Shown here piece after piece: positions 1 through 8,172 of a stretch of DNA of 30,276 nt. This DNA is from JBOHSA01 sp050732995 (GTDB lineage Bacteria; Gemmatimonadota; Gemmatimonadetes; Gemmatimonadales; GWC2-71-9). A program made the translations under genes and the position numbers. Below the pieces are notes generated by a model. It worked only from the letters and a program-made list of their open reading frames with translations, made no database searches and had not been told where the DNA came from. Position 1 is the stretch's first letter; each line of letters starts with the position of its first letter. The stretch is taken from NCBI GenBank assembly GCA_050732995.1, contig JBOHSA010000026.1, positions 1-30,276 on the forward strand, read 5' to 3'.

Positions 1-33
1 GCGTAGGGCAGCGAACGGGTCGGAGGGGGTCAC
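1..33 (-). CDS. Possible start of a gene cut by the window edge
   Basis: Downstream of the ECF sigma factor stop, the minus strand has a GTG at 33-31 that reads MTPSDPFAALR to the window edge, with an AAGGA motif 8-10 nt upstream. An ATG at 43-41 in another frame is an alternative start. Genes directly after ECF sigma factors often act in the same regulatory circuit, but only eleven codons are visible and no family can be named. Confidence 0.3.
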   Translation of the reverse strand, partial: MTPSDPFAALR

Positions 34-82
34 TCGGGTTCATCCTTGGTGAATATGAGACGGCCGGGCGCTCCGGGACTGC

Positions 83-874
83 TCACAGGTCCTCCCGCCG
101 GATGCCGGCCTGCGCCAGCACCCCCCGCAAGACGGCGAGGGCCCGGTACACCCGGTTGTAGACCGCTTTGGCGTTCGGCAGGCCGAGCACCTTGGCGACG
201 GCGTCGGCCGGCACCTCTTCCAGTACGTACAGCTCGACAGCGACCCGGTCCTCCGGACTCAGGGCGCCGAGCATCTGCTCGAGCAGCGCGCCCCGTTCGG
301 CCGCGTTGTCCGGACCGGGACCGGCGAGGTCGGCCTCGGTGGGGGAGGTGGCGGAGGGCGGCGGCGCCGGACCCAGCTCCCGCAGCAGGCGGCCGCGGCG
401 CCCGTCGGTCACTGCCCGATACGTCGCGGCGACTTCGAGGAGAAAAGCACCGAAGGAGAGGTCAAGCCCCTCGCCGCTCTTGAGCAGCTCGAAGGCCTCG
501 ATGTGACTCTTCCTGTTGAGAAAGACGTGCTCGAAGATGCGGCGCCGCAGCGGAGGCAGCCCCTCGGCGACCGCGGACAGGCGGCGGCGCCCATCGCGGT
601 GACGGAACCAATCGATGGTGAGGTGGCGCACGACGGTGACGAGCCAGGTGGAAAAGCGGGCGCGGTGGTCCGGTTCGGCGATGTAGCCGCGGAGCCGCCG
701 CAGGTCGTCCTCGCGCAGGGCTTCGCACACCCGCGCGAACACGTCCATTACCTCATCGTAGTCCTGAGCGTAATGGCGGATCGCCGCGAAGATCAAGCGG
801 CGGTAGCGGCCGAGGAACAGGTCCCATGCGGCTTCCGGCCGGTCCTGCCGCAACTCGGCCACCCAGTCTTCCAC
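83..874 (-). CDS. ECF-type RNA polymerase sigma factor with long inter-domain linker
   Basis: A 263-residue sigma-70 family protein starting at a GTG. Residues about 13-92 match sigma region 2 (a run around DVFARVCEALR and the FSTWLVTVVRHLTIDWFRHR segment that contacts the -10 element). Residues about 204-255 form region 4 with a helix-turn-helix (LSPEDRVAVELYVLEEV... KVLGLPNAKAVYNRVYRALAVLR). The two are joined by about 110 residues rich in Pro, Ala and Gly at its end, longer than the 30-60 residues of most ECF factors; the inserted part (RKSHIEAFELLKSGEGLDLSF) looks folded. No anti-sigma factor is seen in the window; the downstream gene runs off the edge. A good TTGACA/TATATC promoter lies just upstream, so basal expression is probably by the housekeeping sigma factor. 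Confidence 0.85.
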   Translation of the reverse strand: MEDWVAELRQDRPEAAWDLFLGRYRRLIFAAIRHYAQDYDEVMDVFARVCEALREDDLRRLRGYIAEPDHRARFSTWLVTVVRHLTIDWFRHRDGRRRLSAVAEGLPPLRRRIFEHVFLNRKSHIEAFELLKSGEGLDLSFGAFLLEVAATYRAVTDGRRGRLLRELGPAPPPSATSPTEADLAGPGPDNAAERGALLEQMLGALSPEDRVAVELYVLEEVPADAVAKVLGLPNAKAVYNRVYRALAVLRGVLAQAGIRREDL

Positions 875-899
875 GGCCGTCCCTGAGGGAGTGGAGCCG

Positions 900-927
900 G
901 ATATAGCCGTGGGCGACGAGGTGTCAA
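900..927 (-). promoter_or_regulatory. Housekeeping-type promoter for the ECF sigma factor
   Basis: On the minus strand a perfect -35 TTGACA (927-922) is followed after 16 nt by TATATC (905-900), four of six matches to the -10 consensus. A transcript would start near 893, about 20 nt before the GTG start at 874. In a region this GC-rich such a match by chance is unlikely. Confidence 0.55.
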
Positions 928-1090
928 GGCGGGTGATGCGGGTCCGAAGGCCCGCATGACCCGGTCTCGCTACGGAGTCGTAACCGCGACCACGCGCTCA
1001 GTACCTCCTTTCATGACGAGGCCAAAGAAGTTTGAATCCTTTACCTCAAGCGCCTACAGGGCTGCTTGCGTCAAATCGCGGTTCACGTGT

Positions 1091-1309
1091 GAGCTGGTGG
1101 CGTGGCAGGAGATCCTGGCCGGCGATGCGGTCCGCATGACGGCGCAGCGGCTGCTGCGGGTGCACCCGGTACGCGCTGGCGACGCCCTACAGCTCGCGGC
1201 GGCCATCATCGCCGCCGGGCACGAGCCGGCGACGCTGGAGTTCGTGAGCCTGGACGCACGGTTGAACGAGGCGGCGAGTCGCGAGGGGTTCCCGGTCCAA
1301 GAGATCTAA
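1091..1309 (+). pseudogene. Remnant of a PIN-domain (VapC-like) protein
   Basis: The open frame is 956-1309, but only the part from about 1091 resembles a protein family: LVAWQEI..., then RVHPVRAGDALQLAAAIIAA and EFVSLDARLNEAASREGF, which is the C-terminal half of PIN-domain ribonucleases. The third acidic active-site residue (D of GDALQL) and the later Asp of SLDARL remain. The N-terminal strand with the first catalytic Asp is absent, replaced by unrelated codons, and no antitoxin gene is upstream. Read as a truncated, inactive toxin gene; a short intact protein of unknown role is less likely. Confidence 0.6.
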
Positions 1310-1336
1310 GACTGGTCGCCTTACCCCCGTCGTCCC

Positions 1337-1352
1337 TTAGTCTCTTAGTCTC
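1337..1352. repeat. Octamer tandem repeat TTAGTCTC x2
   Basis: Two exact copies of TTAGTCTC lie 30 nt after the stop of the PIN remnant. The unit matches TTAGCCTC, one unit of the four-copy array at 15455-15486, so the two loci appear to carry the same repeat family (TTAGYCYC). Confidence 0.5.
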
Positions 1353-1418
1353 CCGACGTTGCTCAGTGCCCGCTCGGCGGCCGCGGGTCGACCTCCAGAT
1401 GTCGAAGCCGTCAGCCTC

Positions 1419-2119
1419 CTAATCCTGTTTCCCCACTCGCGTCCGCGTGCTCACGAACACGTCGTTGCCGCTTCCGGGGACGGTGCGCACGAAATAGAGC
1501 TCCTCAGTCCGTCCGTGGGATGAACGGATGGAGCTCCGGCAGCCCGGAGTTGATCAAAGGGCCAAGGTTCGTCGGAGTGGACCAGCGATCGAGCACGCTC
1601 TCGCGCGTCGATGCCCAGATGTCGGTGCTCAGGGCACCGGTCCCGTCCGGCACGCTGCCTAGCCGGTTCGAAAAGATGTAGATGTCCAGCCCGCTGTGCG
1701 CTACGGAAGGCCGCTGATCGCTCGCGGCGCTGTTCAGTTCCACGACCGGGGAGGCCGGACCCCAGGACCCATCGGCCGCCTGCTCGCTGACAAAGATGTC
1801 ACCGCCTCCAGCGACGGGCTGGTCGTTGTGGTTGAAATACAGCTGGGGCACGCCACTCTCGTCGTTTTCGAAGTACGCAGGACCGCCTTCAAAGCCAGTC
1901 GTGTTTATCCCGGACCCGACGCAGCGGCAGAGACCGCCGCTCCGCGGCTCCCCGACGCTCGGGCGCCGACCGCCGCTCGCGTTAGGCCGCGGTGTGTTCA
2001 TCCGGGCCGGCGAGCAGTTGTGGCGACGCGGCGCTCTTGCGGCTGATCCCGGTACCGGTGCGGGCCGGGCTGCCGTGCTTCCGGACCGCCTCGTCTCGGG
2101 GCTAGCCCCACGAGGCATG
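1419..2119 (-). pseudogene. Decayed PD40 beta-propeller gene (paralogue of the upstream gene)
   Basis: The open frame running down to 1504 aligns from about 1925 (GSGINTTGFEGGPAYFENDESG...) with the second half of the intact PD40 lipoprotein directly upstream: same order of VNT, ASDQRPS, IFSNRLGS and DIWASTRESV-like motifs. It stops with IPRTD, but one frame over the final blade continues as EELYFVRTVPGSGNDVFVST and ends at a TAG (1421-1419), so a frameshift sits at about 1512-1520. A further blade scrap, ADGFDIWRSTRG, is readable past that stop at about 1375-1413. The N-terminal half (about 1925-2119) is unrecognisable. Result: tandem duplicate with one frameshift and lost 5' end. A sequencing error could explain the frameshift but not the lost half. 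Confidence 0.6.
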
Positions 2120-3094
2120 TCAGGGCGAAGGAACCTCCCTGCCGCTTGGCGTGCGCGTCGATATCCAGATGTCCGTGCCACCAAAGCCACCGGACCGACT
2201 CGACGCGAACACCAGCGTACGGGCGTCGCCTGACAAACTGGGTTGCTGATCGGCCGCGGTCGAGTTCAGCGGCGTCCCCGGGTTCACGGGGGGGGACCAG
2301 GGGTCGTGCACACTGCGGCGCGTGGAAGTCCAGAAATCGTTCCCGCCGAGCCCTCCCGAGCGGGTCGAAAAGAAGAATACCTCCCTACCGTCCGCGCGCA
2401 GCGTCGGGCCCTGGTCGGTAGCGACCGAGTGGCTGAGCTCGATGATCAACACGGCAGGTCCGCGAGTCTCACCGTCCCGCGTCAGCGGTGCGTAATAGAG
2501 ATCCGCAGTCCCGCCGGGGGGCGCTCTGTTGAAATAGAGGTTGGCCACGCCATCCTCCGCGCTCTGCAGATACTCCGCCCCTGCCTCGGCCCCTGGCGTA
2601 TTCACGTCGGACCCCAATGCCACCGGGGTGCCCCAGCCGAGGTCGTCTGTCGGGTTGGCCCGGCGTGACACGTAAACGTCGCCGAGTCCCTGTCCACCGG
2701 GCCGCGTGCTCCTCAAGAAGAGCAAGTGCCCGTCGACGGACAGCCCAGGGCCGGTCTCGGTGGCGACCGTATTGACAACCGGCCCGAGGTTTACGGGCGT
2801 TTCCCATGAGCAGTCACTGCAGGCGCGCCGGGCGACCCAGAGGTCGAATTCCCCGAGTCCACCCGGTCGGTCGGAGCCGAAGTAGAGGCTGAGGCCGTCG
2901 TTGGAGAGTGTCGGCCCCTGCTCGTTGAACGTCGTGTTGATGGCGGTACCGAGGCTCACCGGCTCGGACCACTCGGAGCTGACGAAGGACATGGCCTGGA
3001 GCCCGAACATGGGCTCGTCGGATTCAGCGTGGCAGGCCACGAGCAGGGCGACCGTTAGGACGGACGCCAATCTGCGGGCGGGGCTGATGACCAT
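2120..3094 (-). CDS. PD40 (WD40-like) beta-propeller lipoprotein
   Basis: A 324-residue protein with a lipoprotein signal peptide (hydrophobic ASVLTVALLVAC, lipobox LVAC, Cys at 21), so probably anchored in the outer membrane or facing the periplasm. It then repeats a blade motif of the PD40 family about six times: LGxxVNT...GPxLSxDGxxLxFxSxRPGG.GxxDLWVxxR. Such TolB-like propellers bind protein or glycan partners; a specific partner cannot be named. A strong ribosome site, GGAAGGAAGG, lies 5 nt before the ATG and decides the start. It lies downstream of the FN3 lipoprotein on the same strand (about 90 nt gap) and is followed by a decayed copy of itself. Confidence 0.8.
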   Translation of the reverse strand: MVISPARRLASVLTVALLVACHAESDEPMFGLQAMSFVSSEWSEPVSLGTAINTTFNEQGPTLSNDGLSLYFGSDRPGGLGEFDLWVARRACSDCSWETPVNLGPVVNTVATETGPGLSVDGHLLFLRSTRPGGQGLGDVYVSRRANPTDDLGWGTPVALGSDVNTPGAEAGAEYLQSAEDGVANLYFNRAPPGGTADLYYAPLTRDGETRGPAVLIIELSHSVATDQGPTLRADGREVFFFSTRSGGLGGNDFWTSTRRSVHDPWSPPVNPGTPLNSTAADQQPSLSGDARTLVFASSRSGGFGGTDIWISTRTPSGREVPSP

Positions 3095-3184
3095 AGAACC
3101 TTCCTTCCAATCATGCCCATTGAGCCGGTTCTTTGTGCTCCGACTGCGCGCCGTGCGCGTGGTGCGTTCATGAGAGACCGGCCC

Positions 3185-4168
3185 TCAGAAGCACGCGGCC
3201 GAGCTGGCCGGGGTCCTAACGTAGTTGGACCGGTCGGAGGATCCTCCGTCCTTCCAGGCTACGACGTAGTACTCGCATCCGAGATTTGATGTCACGAGCC
3301 GCGTCGAGTTGGCCGGGACCCCGATGGTTTCCCAGAAGATCGAGCCATCCTCCCAGACCCAGTAGAACCACACCACGTAACCGTCCTCGACGGCCGAGTT
3401 GTCCGTCCACGCGAGTTCGATCTGCGACCAGGTCTCGTCGAGCGCGATCGCGGTTAGGGCGGTCGGACCCGCAGGTGGCGTGGTGCAGTCCATGTTCGAC
3501 GGCCCGGACTCGCTCGGCCCGTTGAACGCGATCACGCGATAGCAGACGTGCTGCTCGCTCGCGAGCCCGACGTCGTGGTTGTAGTAGACGTTCGCGCCCA
3601 CCGTGCCCAGGCTCGACCAGGTGGCACCGAGGTCGAGGGAGCGCTCGACTCGGAATCCGCTCTCATCGGTCGAGTTGTCGAACCACGTCAGCTCGATGGA
3701 GCGGCTGCTCGTGGGCTTCGCGTCCAATCGGGAGGGCGCAGCCGGAGGCGGTGGCGCCGGCGGTGTGGCGCACGCTACGGTGGAGAAATGGGAGTAGCGC
3801 GTCCTCCCGTCGGCGACTCGGGACGCGCGGACCCTGTAACAGTACGGCGTCGCAGCGTTGAGCCCGGCGTCGCCGTAACTGCTGATGTTGGCATCGGTCG
3901 TGACGCGCAGCGTGAACGTGCCGGCTGGCCCGCTCACAGAACGGTGGACCTCGAACCCAGTCTCGTTCGTCGAGTTGTCTGTCCAGCTAACGTCGATCCG
4001 GCTTTCGGACACCGGGACAGCCTTGGTGTTCGACGGAGCCTTTAGCGCCGCCCCCGCACCCGTGGCGGCCGCGTGGATGGCGGGCTCGAACGGCTGCCTC
4101 CGGTCGCAGGCGATCAGCGAGAGGAGCAGCACCATCGGGCACCCGAGGGACGCGCGGCGCAGACCCAT
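3185..4168 (-). CDS. Lipoprotein with three fibronectin type III domains
   Basis: A 327-residue secreted lipoprotein. The open frame extends 16 codons further up to 4216, but the ATG at 4168 is preceded by GGAGGGG at 7 nt spacing and is followed directly by a signal peptide with lipobox LIAC (Cys 21). Three FN3 domains follow at about 42-137, 145-232 and 238-325, each with the strand motif WTDNSTNETGFEVHRS or a close variant (WFDNSTDESGFRVERS, WTDNSAVEDGYVVWF) and a CYRV or YYVV strand later. The first two domains are separated by a PAPPPPAAPS linker. FN3 arrays of this kind usually bind surfaces or sugars or act as spacers; no catalytic domain is present. It may be co-transcribed with the PD40 lipoprotein downstream. 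Confidence 0.8.
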   Translation of the reverse strand: MGLRRASLGCPMVLLLSLIACDRRQPFEPAIHAAATGAGAALKAPSNTKAVPVSESRIDVSWTDNSTNETGFEVHRSVSGPAGTFTLRVTTDANISSYGDAGLNAATPYCYRVRASRVADGRTRYSHFSTVACATPPAPPPPAAPSRLDAKPTSSRSIELTWFDNSTDESGFRVERSLDLGATWSSLGTVGANVYYNHDVGLASEQHVCYRVIAFNGPSESGPSNMDCTTPPAGPTALTAIALDETWSQIELAWTDNSAVEDGYVVWFYWVWEDGSIFWETIGVPANSTRLVTSNLGCEYYVVAWKDGGSSDRSNYVRTPASSAACF

Positions 4169-4320
4169 GACCCCTCCAGACGCGGTGAGTTGTTCGACCC
4201 AAGTCGCTCGAACCATGCCGTCTACTTGGCTAGGCGTCGCGCCGACTCATTTCGGCTCATTGGGCGGAGAGCCACGCCTTGAGCCGGCGCTGGTTGACGC
4301 CCTGCTCGATGCACCGTAGC

Positions 4321-4351
4321 TTGGGCCGAGCAAGTCCTTCCAGGATAGAAT
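4321..4351 (+). promoter_or_regulatory. Candidate promoter of the sigma factor-kinase pair
   Basis: TAGAAT at 4346-4351 matches five of six bases of the -10 consensus and lies 35 nt before the ATG at 4387. The best -35 candidate, TTGGGC at 4321-4326, has a long 19 nt spacer, so the -35 assignment is weak. An alternative is TTGACG-N17-TAGCTT a little further up. The intergenic space to the divergent FN3 gene (4169-4386) holds nothing else recognisable. Confidence 0.3.
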
Positions 4352-4386
4352 GTTGCGCCGCCGCGGATCGGACTGACCCGAGGCCC

Positions 4387-4992
4387 ATGACCGACCGGCC
4401 GGATATCACCGGGCTCCTGCGCGAGCTGTCCCAAGGCCGTCCGGACGTCCTCGACCGCCTCATGCCCATCGTGTACGACGAGCTGCGGCGTATTGCGCAC
4501 GCACAGCTCCGGAGGGAGCGGCCCGGCCACACGCTCAGCACCACGGGGTTGGTCCACGAGGCGTACCTCAAGCTCATCGACGTCCATCAGGTGGAATGGC
4601 GGGACCGCGCCCATTTCTACGCCATGGCCGCGCGGCTCATGCGCCGCATCCTGATCGACAACGCGCGCGCCAAAAAGCGCGAGAAGCGCGGGGGCGGCGC
4701 CGTGCACGTCCCGCTGGCCGAGGCACTCGACGTCCCGGTAAGTGCGGCGGCGGATGACCTGCTGGCCCTGGACGAGGCGCTGGCCCGCCTCGAGGCCCAG
4801 AACGAGCGCCAGTGCCGGGTAGTGGAGTGCCGCTGTTTCGCCGGGTTGTCGCTGGAGGAGACCGCCGCAGCTCTCGGGATCTCGGTGGCGACCGTGAAGC
4901 GCGATTGGACGTTCTCGCGCGCCTGGCTCAACCGCGAACTGGCGCGTCCCCCGGGCGGGGCCGTGGTCGCCGACAATGAGGCGACGCCATGA
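4387..4992 (+). CDS. ECF-like sigma factor paired with a Ser/Thr kinase
   Basis: A 201-residue sigma-70 protein of the ECF-like type often found with Ser/Thr kinases. Region 2 covers about residues 10-95 (LRELSQGRPDVLDRLMPIVYDELRRIAHAQL... LVHEAYLKLI... FYAMAARLMRRILIDNARAKKREKRGG) and region 4 about 130-190 (LEAQNERQCRVVECRCFAGLSLEETAAALGISVATVKRDW, a clear helix-turn-helix). The open frame could start at 4279, but homology begins at the ATG at 4387. The stop overlaps the kinase start by 4 nt (ATGA), showing translational coupling. Family members with this neighbour are thought to be controlled by the kinase rather than by a membrane anti-sigma factor; that link is inference here. Confidence 0.88.
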   Translation: MTDRPDITGLLRELSQGRPDVLDRLMPIVYDELRRIAHAQLRRERPGHTLSTTGLVHEAYLKLIDVHQVEWRDRAHFYAMAARLMRRILIDNARAKKREKRGGGAVHVPLAEALDVPVSAAADDLLALDEALARLEAQNERQCRVVECRCFAGLSLEETAAALGISVATVKRDWTFSRAWLNRELARPPGGAVVADNEATP

Positions 4993-7532
4993 CCGGGGAT
5001 CGCTGGGAGCGCATCGAGGCGCTGTTCGCGGCCGCCCTCGAACGAACGCCAGAGGAACGCCCGGCCTACGTGCGCGATCAGGCCGAGGACGCCACGGTCC
5101 GAATGGAAGTCCTCGCCCTTCTCCAGGCTCATGCGGCGATGGGCCGGCTGGACAGCATCGTCGAGCGGCTCGATGCACGGAGCGTTGGCGCTCCAGGCAC
5201 CGGCCTTCCGGCGGTGCTCGCGGGCCGCTACCGCGTCGAGCGCGAGCTCGGTCGTGGCGGCATGGCGACCGTCTATCTCGCCCACGACCAGAAGCACGAT
5301 CGCAAGGTCGCCCTCAAGGTCCTCCCGCCCGCCCTCGCCCTCGCAGTACGGGTCGAGCATTTCCTCCGCGAGATCCAGATCGCCGCGAAGCTCACCCATC
5401 CCCACATCCTGCCGTTGCACGACTCCGGAGAGGGTGGCGGCTTCGTGTACTACGTGATGCCGTATGTAGAAGGCGAGTCCCTGCGGGACCGGCTGAACCG
5501 AGAACGGCAGCTCCCGGTCGCAGACGCGCTGCGCATCGCGCGTGACGTAGCGGCGGCGTTGAGTTACGCCCACAGCCAGGGAGTGGTGCACCGGGACATC
5601 AAGCCGGAGAACATCCTGCTCGCGCCCGGTAGCGAGGGTGTCGTTGCCGACTTCGGGATCGCTCGGGCGTTCAGTCTGGCAGGTGGGCCCACGTTCACTG
5701 AGGCGGCTGGCCCAGTGGGGACGCCCCTGTACATGAGTCCCGAACAAGGCTCAGGCAGCGAAGCGCTCGACGGCCGGAGCGACATCTACAGTCTCGGGTG
5801 TGTGCTCTACGAGATGCTTGCGGGGCATCCACCTTTTAGCGGGGTGACAGCCACAGAAGCCATCGCCCGGCACGCAGTTGACCCCATCCCGACGCTCGCG
5901 GCACGGCCTGGCGTACCACCCGGGCTGGCGCGCGTGGTCCGCAGGGCGATGGCGAAACGACCAGACGATCGGTTTGTCACCGCGGAGGAGTTTGCTGCGG
6001 CGTTGACGCCCGAAGCGCTGGACGGCCACAGCGTGCGAAGACGGATAGTGTTTGGCGCCCTCGGACTGATCGTGTTGGTAGCCGGCTGGTCGTTCGCGCG
6101 CCAGCTGGTGCGGGCACCGGCGGCGGGTACGTCCAGCCAGTCGGTGGCCGTGCTCCCGTTCGTCAACCTCAGTGGCGATTCCATCAACGAGTACCTCAGC
6201 GACGGGGTGAGCGAGGAGCTGATCAGCGCGCTGGTGCAGATCCCCGATCTCCGCGTTCCGGCGCGCACGTCCTCCTTCTACTTCAAGGGCAAGGCACTCC
6301 CGGTTCGCCAGATCGGGGAGTCGCTCAAGGTCGCGAACGTGTTGGAAGGGAGCCTCCGGCGGGTAGGCAACCGGCTCCGGATCACCGCCCAGCTCATCAA
6401 GGTGGCCGATGGCTATCCCCTGTGGTCAGAGACCTACAACCGCGAGTTGGGAGGCGTGCAGGACGTGCTTGCGGTCCAGGAGGAGATCGCGCACGCGATC
6501 GTGGAGGCGCTCCAGGTGAAGCTCGAGGTCCCCGCGGCGTCACGACCAGAGAATTCCGAGGCCCACGTACTCTACTTGAAGGGCCGCTACTTCTGGAACC
6601 AGGGAACCGAGCGAGGACTCGACCGAGCGGGAGAGTTCTTTCGCGCGGCGATCGCGCAGGATTCGGCGTACGCCCGCGCCTACGCGGGGCTGGCCGACGT
6701 GTATCTGGTGCTCTGGGCCAACCTGTATCTCTCTCGTGCCGAGGCGCATCCCAAAGCACAGGCGGCGGTCGAACGGGCGGTCGCGCTCGATTCCCTGCTG
6801 GCGGAGGCGTATGCCTCGCGCGGCCGCCTCCGGACCCTGGAGTGGGACTGGTCGGGGGCCGAACAGGACCTGCGCCAGGCCGTTGCACTCAATCCCGGTT
6901 CCGCGCTCGGGCATCGGTGGTACGCCTCCTTCCTGACGCGGCGGGGCCGCTCCACCGAGGCGATTCGGGAAGCGAGCCGCGCCGCGGAGCTCGACCCCCT
7001 GTCGGCGCAGGTCCTGGAGACCTACGGAGAGGCGCACCTCTTTGCCCGACAATACGAGCGGGCTGTGGCGCAGTACCGCAAGGCGCTCGAGCTCGAGCCG
7101 ACCCGCCCGCAGAGCCACCAGCGGCTCGCGCTGGCCTACTTTCAGCAGAACAAGTTCGCCGACGCGATCCGCGAGTTTCAGACCGCTTTGGACCTGCTGG
7201 GTGGTCGTGGGCGAACATCTTACACCCTCGCGGAACTCGGTCACGCGTACGCACGAGCCGGCCGGCGGCAGGACGCGCTGAGGATTCTCGATGAGTTGAA
7301 CGCGCGCATGGCCCGAGATGACGGCCTCACCCGCGCCGTGCATCTGGCGATTCTGTGCGCGGGCTTGGGGGAGCAGCATCAAGCGTTTGCCTGGCTGGCG
7401 AAGGCCTATGGGGAGCGCGACAATGTGCTAAACCTGTTGCGCGTCTACCCGTTCTTCGATCCTCTGCGTTCCGACTCGCGTTTTACCGAGCTGTTGGAGA
7501 AAGTCGGGCTCGGCTACGCGGACGGCTCATGA
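4989..7532 (+). CDS. Membrane Ser/Thr protein kinase with TolB-like domain and TPR tail
   Basis: An 847-residue protein. Residues 1-70 are the short helical lead (WERIEALFAAALERTPEERPAYV) typical of kinases encoded next to ECF-like sigma factors. The kinase domain runs from about 80 to 340 with all key residues: glycine loop GRGGMATV (88-95), Lys 110, Glu 128, HRDIKPEN (Asp 203), DFG (221-223) and SPEQ (250-253). One membrane helix follows at about 353-370. Outside it are a TolB-like domain (about 385-505: VAVLPFVNLSGD... LSDGVSEELISAL... VLEGSLRRVGNRLRITAQLI) and TPR repeats to the end. The kinase is thus cytoplasmic and the TPR part probably periplasmic, a receptor layout. The start overlaps the sigma gene by 4 nt. 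Likely output is phosphorylation of the partner sigma factor, by inference. Confidence 0.92.
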   Translation: MTGDRWERIEALFAAALERTPEERPAYVRDQAEDATVRMEVLALLQAHAAMGRLDSIVERLDARSVGAPGTGLPAVLAGRYRVERELGRGGMATVYLAHDQKHDRKVALKVLPPALALAVRVEHFLREIQIAAKLTHPHILPLHDSGEGGGFVYYVMPYVEGESLRDRLNRERQLPVADALRIARDVAAALSYAHSQGVVHRDIKPENILLAPGSEGVVADFGIARAFSLAGGPTFTEAAGPVGTPLYMSPEQGSGSEALDGRSDIYSLGCVLYEMLAGHPPFSGVTATEAIARHAVDPIPTLAARPGVPPGLARVVRRAMAKRPDDRFVTAEEFAAALTPEALDGHSVRRRIVFGALGLIVLVAGWSFARQLVRAPAAGTSSQSVAVLPFVNLSGDSINEYLSDGVSEELISALVQIPDLRVPARTSSFYFKGKALPVRQIGESLKVANVLEGSLRRVGNRLRITAQLIKVADGYPLWSETYNRELGGVQDVLAVQEEIAHAIVEALQVKLEVPAASRPENSEAHVLYLKGRYFWNQGTERGLDRAGEFFRAAIAQDSAYARAYAGLADVYLVLWANLYLSRAEAHPKAQAAVERAVALDSLLAEAYASRGRLRTLEWDWSGAEQDLRQAVALNPGSALGHRWYASFLTRRGRSTEAIREASRAAELDPLSAQVLETYGEAHLFARQYERAVAQYRKALELEPTRPQSHQRLALAYFQQNKFADAIREFQTALDLLGGRGRTSYTLAELGHAYARAGRRQDALRILDELNARMARDDGLTRAVHLAILCAGLGEQHQAFAWLAKAYGERDNVLNLLRVYPFFDPLRSDSRFTELLEKVGLGYADGS

Positions 7533-7660
7533 AACTGTTAGCTATGCTGACCATTGCCGCTGTCGCCACAGCATCGGTCACGCCCCGGGGGGGCGGTCAT
7601 GCGGACAGCGACACGAGCCGAGCCCGCGGCGGAATTCGGGAGATGGAGTCGATACCTTGA
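7529..7660 (+). CDS. Possible small exported protein coupled to the kinase
   Basis: An ATG overlapping the kinase stop by 4 nt (ATGA) opens a 43-residue frame that begins with a signal-like stretch, MKLLAMLTIAAVATASVT, followed by a short polar tail rich in Arg, Gly and Ser. The coupling and the signal-like start favour a real small gene; the lack of any recognised family, the short length and a G-rich run inside leave doubt. It could also be the remains of a longer gene. Confidence 0.35.
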   Translation: MKLLAMLTIAAVATASVTPRGGGHADSDTSRARGGIREMESIP

Positions 7661-7703
7661 GCTAGGAGGCTGTCAAGACTGCTCGACGGAGGCTGCGGCA
7701 GGA

Positions 7704-8048
7704 CTAGAGCTGCTGCAGGGCGATGAGGGTACCGAGCGTGCCGATCCAGAACAGGAACATCCACTTGAGAATGCGCGCCTCGAAGACGGCCATGCGAGTT
7801 TCGAGCGTCGCCACGGCTGTTCGCACCTCCGCTTTGACTTCGGCGATCCGCTGCTCGAGCTTGGCGTCCAGTTGTGCCGCGCGCTGCTCCAGCTTCGCAT
7901 CGAAGCGGGAGAAGTTAAGCTCATTCAGCTCCCGCAGCTCCATCCGATAGGTCAGGTCCACCTGGTTGAACCACTCCACGAGCTCGTTGGTAAGCTCGTC
8001 GCCGAACGTGTCGTAGAACTTCCGGGACAGCTTCGCCGTGACCGGCAT
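7704..8048 (-). CDS. Coiled-coil protein with C-terminal membrane anchor
   Basis: A 114-residue protein. Residues about 40-88 are a long amphipathic coiled coil with repeated units (FDAKLEQRAAQLDAKLEQR, IAEVKAEVRTAVATLETRM), followed by a single hydrophobic helix, WMFLFWIGTLGTLIAL, at the end. This is the pattern of small DUF1640-like anchored coiled-coil proteins, whose role is not well known. GGAG lies 10 nt before the ATG. The gene follows cstA on the same strand after about 125 nt; the gap has no obvious feature. It ends tail to tail with the kinase unit, about 40 nt from the small exported frame. Confidence 0.75.
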   Translation of the reverse strand: MPVTAKLSRKFYDTFGDELTNELVEWFNQVDLTYRMELRELNELNFSRFDAKLEQRAAQLDAKLEQRIAEVKAEVRTAVATLETRMAVFEARILKWMFLFWIGTLGTLIALQQL

Positions 8049-8172
8049 GGAGGGGGCTCCAGGTTGATCCCGGCGGTACCGTAACCTACGCTCGGCCCGG
8101 CGTCGTCATCAATCCCTTGCCGCCGGGTGCGGCCGGACGCGGGCCTCGCGGGTCCAAGCGTGCTCGCGCGCT

